From Ruminococcaceae bacterium UBA6364 (GTDB lineage Bacteria; Bacillota; Clostridia; Oscillospirales; Acutalibacteraceae), in contig DJRI01000030.1 in assembly GCA_002440045.1 (NCBI GenBank), positions 712 to 6,512 of the forward strand: DNA of 5,801 bases, written 5' to 3'. The notes under the pieces are model-generated. The model did not search any database. It was not told the DNA's origin and worked only from the letters and a program-made list of their open reading frames with translations. The translations under genes and the position numbers were made by a program. Shown piece after piece: positions 1-5,697 of the stretch (positions are counted from its first letter, which is position 1; the number at the start of each line of letters is the position of its first letter).

Positions 1-887
1 CCCGCCGCACCGAGATAGCCCTCAACATACGCTTTATAAAGCTCTAAGCTGAGCGTAACCTTTGAAAGGTCTTTTTCATCTTCGGCGGCGGTGTTTGCGC
101 CGAAACGAATGCTGTCGCCGAAGTCGTAAAGCGAAAGCCCGGGCATAACCGTATCAAGGTCGACAATGCAAATGCCCTCATTCGTTTTGTTATCAAACAA
201 GATATTGTTAAGCTTTGTGTCGTTATGAGTTACTCTTAACGGAATTTTCTTTGCAGCAATAAGGTCGGTTAAAACAGAGCAGTCTTTTTCGCGGTCAAGA
301 ACAAACTGAATTTCAGGAAGAGCAGTTTCTTTTCTTCCTGCCGCGTCACAATCAACGGCTGTTTTAAAATCGTTAAAGCGCGAAACGGTATTGTGGAAAT
401 TCGGTATTGTTTCATAAAGCGTTTCAATCGGATAATCCGAAAGAAGCTTTTGAAAATTACCGAAAGATTTTGCGGCGTTATAAAACTCTTCGGCTGAATT
501 AATCTCGTTTAAAGTGTAGGTACCGTCAACATAGTTATAAAGCCGCCAATATCCGCCGTCCTGCGCGATATAATAGCTTCTGCCGTCCTTTGTTCTGTAA
601 ACGGTGAGTGTTTCGCGCGAAGTATCTCCGCCGTTTGCGCTGATTTTTTTCTTTAAAAATTCGGTAACGCCGATTATATTTTCCATAAGCTCAACAGGCT
701 TTTTAAAAACGTTTGTGTTGATGCGCTGAAGAAGATATTGAAGCGTTTTGCCGTTTTCATCCTCATACTCTATAACGAAAGTGTCGTTAATATGGCCGTT
801 GTTTACGGGGTGAAAACCGATATATTTGCCGAACTCGGGGAACGCCTTTATTATTTCAATAAGCTTTGTGTCGTTTGTGATACTCAT
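1..887 (-). CDS. nahK: N-acetylhexosamine 1-kinase-like phosphotransferase (NahK-like), 3' end missing
   Basis: The reading frame is open for 295 codons from ATG at 887 and leaves the window at base 1, so the C-terminus is missing. Proteins of this kind belong to the aminoglycoside phosphotransferase/choline kinase fold. The Brenner-type catalytic motif HNDTKLNN is at residues 221-228 (D223 the predicted catalytic base), and the metal-binding segment IVDLDTVMPG is at 241-250. DFGDSIRFGA (255-264) and EDEKDLSK (269-276) follow. From memory, these blocks and the N-terminal NNGHIND (29-35) closely match bifidobacterial NahK, an ATP-dependent kinase of about 360 residues that phosphorylates GlcNAc/GalNAc at C1. 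About 65 residues would then lie outside the window. The start is supported by AAAGGG at 900-895, 7 nt upstream, inside the end of the preceding gene. The two genes are 2 nt apart and probably coupled. Substrate is inferred; another sugar kinase of this family is possible. Confidence 0.85.
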   Translation of the reverse strand, partial: MSITNDTKLIEIIKAFPEFGKYIGFHPVNNGHINDTFVIEYEDENGKTLQYLLQRINTNVFKKPVELMENIIGVTEFLKKKISANGGDTSRETLTVYRTKDGRSYYIAQDGGYWRLYNYVDGTYTLNEINSAEEFYNAAKSFGNFQKLLSDYPIETLYETIPNFHNTVSRFNDFKTAVDCDAAGRKETALPEIQFVLDREKDCSVLTDLIAAKKIPLRVTHNDTKLNNILFDNKTNEGICIVDLDTVMPGLSLYDFGDSIRFGANTAAEDEKDLSKVTLSLELYKAYVEGYLGAA

Positions 888-889
888 AA

Positions 890-1519
890 TTAAACCCTTT
901 CAATTAATTTAAATTCTTTAAAGCATTCGGGATTGTGAAATCCCGGCGGTAAAGTCGTAACAGGGAACATCGCGATATAATGCGGTGTTTCGCACTCGTC
1001 GCCGCATTTATAAAAATTAGCCCTGACTGAAGAAAAATCAATATTTTCTTCGCTTTCTTTATAAAGAGCCGATAAAAGCTTTTTTGAAATACGAACGTCA
1101 ACGCCCCAAAAAGCGCCCAATTCATCTTCGCCCTTGAAGCTTTTAACATGGGGGGCAATATCTGTAAGGGTCTTTAAAAACACTCTGCCGTCTCTTGAAG
1201 CGCCGAACTGCGAAAGGTAAGCGCCGCGTGAATTAGTTTCGATGTTAATGTATTCGCTTCTTGAAGAAAGGGGAGCGACAAAAAATTCAAGACAACTGTC
1301 GCACCAAATCCGTTCGTCACGGCTGGTATATACGGCTTTCGGCGAGCTTTCATAGCAAATAAGCCGCGCCGACAGCTCGTTATTTAAAACAAACATTTTT
1401 GCAAAAGCTCGCGGGCGATAGGGTACAGGCGCTTCCCAATGATAGCTTTTAAGCTCGATAAAAGGAAGCTCGTCTGCCGAATGCTCGTCGTGAACAAGAA
1501 AAAAATTCTTTGTATCCAC
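890..1519 (-). CDS. CBM9-like carbohydrate-binding domain protein, cytosolic
   Basis: The product is 209 residues with a GTG start at 1519. That start is chosen because AGGGGG lies 6 nt upstream and a near-perfect promoter lies just beyond; the longer frame back to 1597 would run through the promoter and has no SD. The protein resembles the carbohydrate-binding family 9-like domain (DOMON-like beta sandwich). Recognisable blocks are WCDSCLEFFVAP (72-83), YINIETNSRGAYL (90-102), RANFYKCGDE (166-175), PHYIAMFPV (179-187) and FHNPECFKEFKL (194-205). The last set resembles the family's usual C-terminal pattern. No signal peptide or membrane segment is visible with this start, so it is probably cytosolic. 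No catalytic motif is recognised. The downstream NahK-like kinase suggests a role in handling an imported sugar, but the ligand and exact role are unknown. Family assignment is by remembered motif pattern only. Confidence 0.8.
   Translation of the reverse strand: MDTKNFFLVHDEHSADELPFIELKSYHWEAPVPYRPRAFAKMFVLNNELSARLICYESSPKAVYTSRDERIWCDSCLEFFVAPLSSRSEYINIETNSRGAYLSQFGASRDGRVFLKTLTDIAPHVKSFKGEDELGAFWGVDVRISKKLLSALYKESEENIDFSSVRANFYKCGDECETPHYIAMFPVTTLPPGFHNPECFKEFKLIERV
895..900 (-). promoter_or_regulatory. Ribosome binding site of the NahK-like gene
   Basis: AAAGGG on the minus strand lies 7 nt before the ATG at 887. It overlaps the last codons of the CBM9-like gene, consistent with translational coupling of the pair. 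Confidence 0.65.
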
Positions 1520-1525
1520 AAAATA

Positions 1526-1531
1526 CCCCCT
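1526..1531 (-). promoter_or_regulatory. Ribosome binding site deciding the GTG start of the CBM9-like gene
   Basis: AGGGGG on the minus strand is 6 nt upstream of GTG at 1519. It is the only good SD near the 5' end of this frame and fixes the start, excluding in-frame candidates at 1549 and 1597. Confidence 0.75.
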
Positions 1532-1547
1532 GTAAAAGTTTGTAAAC

Positions 1548-1576
1548 ATTATAATAAATTTGGTTAAAATAGTCAA
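1548..1576 (-). promoter_or_regulatory. Sigma-A-type promoter for the CBM9-like/NahK-like operon
   Basis: On the minus strand, TTGACT (1576-1571) is followed after exactly 17 nt by a consensus TATAAT (1553-1548). Transcription would start near 1541, giving a leader of about 20 nt that contains the SD at 1531-1526. It points away from the pyrH promoter; the two -35 boxes are 7 bp apart. Confidence 0.85.
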
Positions 1577-1583
1577 TAAATAC

Positions 1584-1610
1584 TTTACAAGCGGCACCGT
1601 TTATTGTAAA
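1584..1610. repeat. Inverted repeat TTTACAA/TTGTAAA over the pyrH promoter
   Basis: Perfect 7-bp arms at 1584-1590 and 1604-1610 are separated by 13 bp, so arm centres are 20 bp apart, about two helical turns. The arms overlap the -35 and -10 boxes of the pyrH promoter. Further direct copies occur at 1540-1546 (TTGTAAA) and 1531-1536 (TGTAAA). It may be an operator, or a by-product of promoter composition. Confidence 0.4.
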
Positions 1611-1612
1611 AT
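1584..1612 (+). promoter_or_regulatory. Sigma-A-type promoter for the pyrH operon
   Basis: TTTACA (1584-1589) and TAAAAT (1607-1612) are separated by 17 nt, each one mismatch from consensus. The predicted start is near 1619, leaving a leader of about 57 nt before pyrH. An alternative -10, TATAAA at 1621-1626, has no matching -35 box. This promoter could drive all six genes to its right, since no other strong promoter or terminator was seen between them. Confidence 0.65.
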
Positions 1613-1629
1613 ATAGATTGTATAAATGG

Positions 1630-1646
1630 GTCTGCCAAATGCGGAC
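1630..1646 (+). other. Small hairpin in the pyrH leader
   Basis: GTCTGC (1630-1635) can pair with GCGGAC (1641-1646), with one G-U pair and a 5-nt loop. It has no U-tract after it, so it is not an intrinsic terminator. It lies between the predicted transcription start and the SD. It is short and could be chance. Confidence 0.3.
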
Positions 1647-1661
1647 ACAGCGAAATATAAG

Positions 1662-1667
1662 AAGGAG
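1662..1667 (+). promoter_or_regulatory. Ribosome binding site of pyrH
   Basis: AAGGAG sits 8 nt upstream of the ATG at 1676 and supports that start. Confidence 0.8.
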
Positions 1668-1675
1668 CCGATTTT

Positions 1676-2380
1676 ATGGAACCAAAATTTAAAAGAGTGC
1701 TTTTAAAGCTCAGCGGCGAGGTGCTTGCAGGCGAAAAAAAGCACGGTTTTGATTTTAATATCGTCAACAGCGTTTGCGGTGCGGTTAAAGATATTGCAGA
1801 CGCAGGCGTAGAGGTCGGAATTGTAGTAGGCGGCGGCAATTTCTGGCGCGGCCGCTCAAGCGGCGAAATGGACAGAACACGTGCCGACAGCATCGGTATG
1901 CTTGCAACCGTAATGAACTCGCTTGCTTTGCAGGAGTCTTTTATTCGTCTCGGAATTGACGCGCGCGTTTTATCGGCAGTACCGATGCCGAGCATTGTCG
2001 AAACGTTTGTCCGCGATAATGCCGACCGCTATTTAAGCGAAGGCAAAGTCGTTATCTTTGCAGGCGGAACCGGCAATCCGTTCTTTTCTACAGATTCGGG
2101 CGCGGCTCTCAGGGCGGCTCAGATAAACGCCGACGTGCTTTTAAAAGCCACCAATGTTGACGGCGTTTATGATAAAGACCCCAACAAATTTTCAGACGCC
2201 GTTAAGTTTGACGAAATTACTCACAACGAGCTTCTTGAAAGACATCTTGCCGTTATGGATACCGCTGCGGCGGCTATTTGCAGTGAAAACGGCATTCCGA
2301 TTCTTGTTTTTAACCTTAACAAGACAGAAAATATAATGAAAGCGATATGCGGTGAAAATACCGGCACTATCGTAAGATAA
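1676..2380 (+). CDS. pyrH: UMP kinase (uridylate kinase)
   Basis: This cytosolic enzyme of the amino acid kinase fold phosphorylates UMP to UDP with ATP, feeding UTP and CTP synthesis. It has 234 residues, normal for the family (about 240). Visible motifs are LLKLSGEVLAG (9-19), the glycine-rich VVGGGNFWRG (50-59), the Gram-positive-like DRTRADSIGMLATVMN (66-81), the UMP/phosphate-binding segment FAGGTGNPFFSTDSGAA (128-144) and the ATP-site segment KATNVDGVYDKDP (157-169). The bacterial enzyme is a hexamer and unrelated to eukaryotic UMP/CMP kinases. It is the first gene after the rightward promoter, and frr follows after 21 nt. The CDP/CTP it helps supply is used by CdsA in the same cluster. 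In many Bacillota rpsB and tsf precede it; here they do not. Confidence 0.97.
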   Translation: MEPKFKRVLLKLSGEVLAGEKKHGFDFNIVNSVCGAVKDIADAGVEVGIVVGGGNFWRGRSSGEMDRTRADSIGMLATVMNSLALQESFIRLGIDARVLSAVPMPSIVETFVRDNADRYLSEGKVVIFAGGTGNPFFSTDSGAALRAAQINADVLLKATNVDGVYDKDPNKFSDAVKFDEITHNELLERHLAVMDTAAAAICSENGIPILVFNLNKTENIMKAICGENTGTIVR

Positions 2381-2388
2381 ATTTATCC

Positions 2389-2395
2389 AGGAGGT
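2389..2395 (+). promoter_or_regulatory. Ribosome binding site of frr
   Basis: AGGAGGT, a full-consensus SD, is 6 nt before the ATG at 2402. It is the strongest SD in the window, fitting an abundant translation factor. Confidence 0.85.
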
Positions 2396-2401
2396 AACAC
2401 T

Positions 2402-2956
2402 ATGAAAACTGTATATGCTAACACCCGCGAGAGAATGGATAAAACAATCGCTTCTCTTAAATACGAATACAATTCAATAAGAGCAGGCCGCGCAAACGCC
2501 GCCGTTCTTGACAAAATCACCGTTGATTATTACGGCTGCCCCACACCCATCAATCAGATGGCGGCTATTTCCGTTCCCGAAGCAAGGATTCTTGCAATTC
2601 AGCCTTGGGATACCTCTGCGCTTTCGCTTATTGAAAAGGCGATATACGCTTCGGACCTCGGCATTAACCCCTCAAACGACGGCAGAATTATCCGTCTTTG
2701 CTTCCCTCAGCTTACGGAAGAGCGCAGAAAACAGCTTTCAAAAGAGGTTGCAAAATACGGCGAAGAAGCTAAAGTTGCTGTCCGTCAGATTAGACGTGAT
2801 TCCATAGAAAAAATCAAAGCTATGAAGAAAAATTCCGAAATCACCGAAGATGACCAAAAAGACGGCGAAGAACAGCTTCAGAAAATCACCGACGAATATG
2901 TAAAGAAGATTGACGAAACTGTTGCCGCAAAAACAGCCGAAATAATGGAAATCTGA
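2402..2956 (+). CDS. frr: Ribosome recycling factor
   Basis: RRF acts with EF-G to split the post-termination ribosome and release mRNA and tRNA. The length of 184 residues matches the family norm (about 185). The N-terminal helix contains SIRAGRANAAVLDKI (25-39). The beta-rich domain II carries VDYYGCPTPINQMAAISVPE (41-60), AIQPWD (65-70) and the INPSNDGRIIRL stretch (88-99). The long C-terminal helices carry FPQLTEERRK (101-110) and QIRRDS (129-134); R132 matches the arginine known to be essential in the E. coli protein. The charged region from 103 to 178 forms the rest of the three-helix bundle. The gene ends 2 nt before uppS, which is therefore likely to be translationally coupled to it. 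Confidence 0.97.
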   Translation: MKTVYANTRERMDKTIASLKYEYNSIRAGRANAAVLDKITVDYYGCPTPINQMAAISVPEARILAIQPWDTSALSLIEKAIYASDLGINPSNDGRIIRLCFPQLTEERRKQLSKEVAKYGEEAKVAVRQIRRDSIEKIKAMKKNSEITEDDQKDGEEQLQKITDEYVKKIDETVAAKTAEIMEI

Positions 2957-2958
2957 TT

Positions 2959-3690
2959 ATGAATACCGAAATCCCGAAATTTGAAGTTTTACCCCGTCAC
3001 ATAGCGTTTATCATGGACGGCAACGGCCGTTGGGCGCAAAACCGCGGTCTTAAAAGAAGCGAAGGTCACAAAGAGGGCGCAAAGGTATTCAAAAAAATAG
3101 GCGAGTACTGCGCCGATATCGGCATTGAGTATATGACTTTTTACGCCTTTTCAACCGAAAATTGGAAAAGACCAAAGTCCGAAGTGCTCACGCTTATGAA
3201 CCTTTTTAAAGAATATCTCATCGACGGCGACAAGCGCCTCGAAGAGAACAAAAAAAGGCAAATGCATCTTCGCTTTATCGGCGAAAGAGCGGGGCTTCCG
3301 TCGGACCTTTTAAAGCTTATTGAAAAGGCCGAAAGAGAAACAGGCGAATATAACAAGGTAACTGTTAATATCGCACTCAATTACGGCGGCAGGGCAGAGA
3401 TTGTTCACGCGGCAAAAGAGCTGGCACAGCGCGTTAAAAGCGGCGAAATAGACGTTTCCGACATAACAGAAGACAGCTTTTCGCAATATATTTACACCGC
3501 AGGTCAGCCCGACCCCGATATTATCGTAAGGCCGAGCGGCGAGCAGCGGCTTTCAAACTTTTTGACCTGGCAGTCCGCTTATTCGGAGTTTTGGTATTCC
3601 GATGTTCTTTGGCCCGATTTTTCGGAGACTGACGTTAATAAAATGCTTTCGGATTATCAAAACCGTCACAGACGTTTCGGAGGTATCTGA
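2959..3690 (+). CDS. uppS: Undecaprenyl diphosphate synthase (cis-prenyltransferase)
   Basis: This enzyme extends farnesyl diphosphate with isopentenyl diphosphate units in cis configuration, making the C55 carrier for peptidoglycan and other wall polymers. It has 243 residues. The catalytic motif HIAFIMDGNGRWA (14-26) contains Asp20. GHKEGA (36-41) follows, then the mobile-loop region FYAFSTENWKRP (61-72). The C-terminal substrate-binding block runs from IIVRPSGEQRLSNFLTWQ (188-205) to WYSDVLWPDF (212-221). The third residue of the usual RTSGE/RTGGE motif region differs slightly: Pro192 follows the arginine where Thr is commonest. The start is 2 nt after the frr stop, with only a weak GGAA (2947-2950) as SD, so coupling to frr translation is likely. 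It could be a shorter-chain cis-prenyltransferase, but context favours the C55 enzyme. Confidence 0.95.
   Translation: MNTEIPKFEVLPRHIAFIMDGNGRWAQNRGLKRSEGHKEGAKVFKKIGEYCADIGIEYMTFYAFSTENWKRPKSEVLTLMNLFKEYLIDGDKRLEENKKRQMHLRFIGERAGLPSDLLKLIEKAERETGEYNKVTVNIALNYGGRAEIVHAAKELAQRVKSGEIDVSDITEDSFSQYIYTAGQPDPDIIVRPSGEQRLSNFLTWQSAYSEFWYSDVLWPDFSETDVNKMLSDYQNRHRRFGGI
3679..3684 (+). promoter_or_regulatory. Ribosome binding site of cdsA
   Basis: GGAGGT lies within the last codons of uppS, 9 nt before the ATG at 3694, and supports that start. Confidence 0.7.
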
Positions 3691-3693
3691 TTT

Positions 3694-4533
3694 ATGAAAC
3701 AGCGTGTAATAACAGGCGTTCTTGCCGCAATTGTGTTTATCGGGGCGCTTTTCCTTATGAACACAATCGTTTTTCCGATTTTTCTTGCTTTCCTTTCAGT
3801 TGTAGCGGTTTATGAGGTTGAAAAAGCCGTGGGGCTTAAAAACAAGGCGATATATACGGCTTCGCTGCTGCTTTCTGCCGCTATACCGTTTATATTCCAT
3901 TTCAACTTAAAATTCCCCGTTGCGGCTTTCGGCGGCATATATGTCGTGCTCATACTGATATTTATGCTTTTGCAGTTTGAAAAAACAAAGTTTGAAGAAG
4001 CAATAACGGCGATTTTCGCTTCGGTTGCAATTCCTTATTCTTTCTCGCTTATGATAGCTTTCAGGGATATTGACATGCATTTTCCGATGTACACAAAAAC
4101 CGACGGCGTTTATCTTATTCTGTTTTCATACTTTGTCGCGTGGATGACCGACATTTTCGCTTATTTTATCGGCAGCAAATTCGGCAAGCATAAGCTTTGC
4201 CCGAAAATCAGCCCCAAAAAGTCGGTTGAAGGTGCAATCGGCGGCATTGTAGGCGAAATAATTCTCAACCTTTTACTTCTTTTCGTCTTTAATAAATTCT
4301 TCTTTAAGGGCGAATCCTTCCTGTCATATCCTTTCGTTTGCGTTTTAAGTATTGTTCTTTCCGTAATAAGTATGTTCGGCGACCTTGCCGCATCAACAAT
4401 CAAGCGCAATTTCGGAATCAAGGATTTCGGAAAGATACTTCCCGGACACGGCGGTATAATGGACAGGTTTGACAGCGTATTGTTTGTAATGCCGGTGCTT
4501 TATTCGGCGCTTTACATAATGAGTTTGATTTAA
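3694..4533 (+). CDS. cdsA: Phosphatidate cytidylyltransferase (CDP-diglyceride synthase)
   Basis: This integral membrane enzyme converts phosphatidic acid and CTP to CDP-diacylglycerol and pyrophosphate, the branch point to phosphatidylglycerol and other phospholipids. The 279 residues are within the family range. About eight or nine hydrophobic segments are visible, roughly at 5-22, 25-40, 52-69, 75-93, 104-122, 137-158, 180-199, 208-229 and 259-278. The family signature is complete at residues 234-260: S-T-I-K-R, then K-D at 243-244, PGHGG at 250-254 and D-R-F-D at 257-260. Upstream, WMTDIFAYFIG (150-160) and PKISPKKSVEG (170-180) are also typical and carry conserved polar residues. The gene starts 3 nt after uppS and ends 12 nt before dxr. 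Confidence 0.96.
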   Translation: MKQRVITGVLAAIVFIGALFLMNTIVFPIFLAFLSVVAVYEVEKAVGLKNKAIYTASLLLSAAIPFIFHFNLKFPVAAFGGIYVVLILIFMLLQFEKTKFEEAITAIFASVAIPYSFSLMIAFRDIDMHFPMYTKTDGVYLILFSYFVAWMTDIFAYFIGSKFGKHKLCPKISPKKSVEGAIGGIVGEIILNLLLLFVFNKFFFKGESFLSYPFVCVLSIVLSVISMFGDLAASTIKRNFGIKDFGKILPGHGGIMDRFDSVLFVMPVLYSALYIMSLI

Positions 4534-4541
4534 CAGATAAT
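4511..4541 (+). promoter_or_regulatory. Possible internal promoter just before dxr (weak)
   Basis: TTTACA (4511-4516) and GATAAT (4536-4541) are each one mismatch from consensus, but the 19-nt spacing is long. The -10 box ends only 4 nt before the dxr ATG, so a transcript would begin at or just inside that codon. This is chance-prone in AT-rich sequence. Confidence 0.2.
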
Positions 4542-4545
4542 AACT

Positions 4546-5694
4546 ATGAAAACTATTAATTTATTGGGTTCTACAGGCTCTATAGGCGTGCAAACGCTTG
4601 ATGTTGCAAGGCGGCAGGGTTATAAAATCGCCGCCCTTGCGGCTTATTCCGATTATAAAAAGCTTGAAGAACAAATTCGCGAATTTAAACCGGGCTTTGC
4701 CGCTCTTGTTGACGAAAATGCGGCTAAAGAGCTTAAAACGCGCGTTGCCGATATGCCCGTAAAAATTCTTTCGGGAAGCGAAGGTGTGTCGTTTTGCGCG
4801 GCAGAGGCAGAAGGCGATACGGTGCTTAATGCCGTTGTCGGTATGGCAGGATTAAAACCTACGCTTGACGCGATTAAAGCGAAAAAGACAATTGCTCTTG
4901 CCAACAAAGAAACTCTTGTTGCGGGCGGCGAGCTTGTCACAAAAGCCGTAAAAGAAAGCGGCGTAAAGCTTTTACCGGTTGACAGCGAACATTCTGCAAT
5001 TTTCCAGTGCCTTCAGGGTGTGCCGCAGGGCAGGCTTGCAAAAATATTACTTACTGCGTCCGGCGGTCCGTTTTTCGGCAAAACCAGAGAAGAGTTAAAA
5101 AACGTTACACTTAAAGACGCTCTTAAACACCCCAGCTGGAGTATGGGGCAAAAAATCACCGTAGACAGTGCTACAATGTTCAATAAAGGGCTTGAGCTTA
5201 TAGAAGCGGTGCATCTTTTCTCGGTGTCGCCCGATAAGGTCGATATTGTAGTTCACCGTGAAAGCATTGTTCATTCGCTTGTTGAATACTGCGACAATTC
5301 GGTAATTGCACAGCTCGGCAATCCCGATATGCGCCTTCCGATTCAGTTTGCGCTGACTTACCCTGAGCGTTTTGAGTCGCCCGAAAGACAGCTTGATTTG
5401 TGGGAAATAGGCAAGCTTACTTTTTACAAGCCGGATTACGAGGCGTTTCCGTGTATGAATATCTGCCGCGACGCCATTAACGAAGGCGGCCTTAAGCCGT
5501 GCGCCGTTAACTGTGCAAACGAAGAAGCAAATTTGCTTTTCCGCAGTGAAAAGATTTCATTTTGTGAAATTCCGCAGCTAATTTCAGAAGCTTCGTCATA
5601 TTTAAAGAACAAGGAGTCATTTGATATTAACGACGTTTTCAATACCGATATTCTTATGAGAGAAAAAGTGCGCGAATTGGCACTTGGAAGGTGA
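4546..5694 (+). CDS. dxr: 1-deoxy-D-xylulose 5-phosphate reductoisomerase
   Basis: Dxr (IspC) converts DXP to 2-C-methyl-D-erythritol 4-phosphate with NADPH and a divalent metal, the committed step of the MEP isoprenoid pathway and the target of fosmidomycin. Its product feeds the precursor used by UppS. It has 382 residues, normal length. The NADPH-binding motif LGSTGSIGVQTLDV is at 7-20. LANKETLVAGGELV (118-131) and VDSEHSAIFQCLQG (145-158) follow, with metal ligands D146 and E148. Then come TASGGPF (170-176), HPSWSMGQKITVDSATMFNKG (the substrate loop, beginning at H195 with W198) and the third metal ligand E217. The C-terminal helical domain follows GNPDMRLPIQFAL (258-270). No SD is visible before the ATG at 4546, unlike most of its neighbours. 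The start cannot be later, because the dinucleotide motif begins at residue 8. Confidence 0.97.
   Translation: MKTINLLGSTGSIGVQTLDVARRQGYKIAALAAYSDYKKLEEQIREFKPGFAALVDENAAKELKTRVADMPVKILSGSEGVSFCAAEAEGDTVLNAVVGMAGLKPTLDAIKAKKTIALANKETLVAGGELVTKAVKESGVKLLPVDSEHSAIFQCLQGVPQGRLAKILLTASGGPFFGKTREELKNVTLKDALKHPSWSMGQKITVDSATMFNKGLELIEAVHLFSVSPDKVDIVVHRESIVHSLVEYCDNSVIAQLGNPDMRLPIQFALTYPERFESPERQLDLWEIGKLTFYKPDYEAFPCMNICRDAINEGGLKPCAVNCANEEANLLFRSEKISFCEIPQLISEASSYLKNKESFDINDVFNTDILMREKVRELALGR
5686..5691 (+). promoter_or_regulatory. Ribosome binding site of rseP
   Basis: GGAAGG at the end of dxr lies 6 nt before the ATG at 5698. It overlaps the dxr stop codon region, consistent with coupling. Confidence 0.6.
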
Positions 5695-5697
5695 CAT

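Noticed and set aside
1591..1630. A riboswitch or tRNA-like structure in the divergent spacer.
   Set aside because: The pyrH leader is only about 57 nt with a single small stem; too short and without any recognised conserved riboswitch core.
1626..1706. A 26-codon upstream reading frame beginning at ATG 1626 in the pyrH leader and overlapping the pyrH start in another frame.
   Set aside because: It has no SD and no recognisable product, and its start falls close to the predicted transcription start. A chance frame is the simplest reading.
1585..1995. A 136-codon minus-strand open frame across the intergenic region and the start of pyrH.
   Set aside because: It is antisense to a certain gene, low in complexity and has no SD; an antisense shadow of pyrH codon usage.
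2381..2401. A terminator between pyrH and frr.
   Set aside because: The 21-nt gap holds only an AT-rich stretch and a full SD; no stem followed by a U-tract is present.
4653..4940. Minus-strand open frames inside dxr, cdsA and uppS (also around 3141-3380 and 4161-4421).
   Set aside because: Each lies wholly opposite a well-supported conserved gene and shows no family motif or SD.
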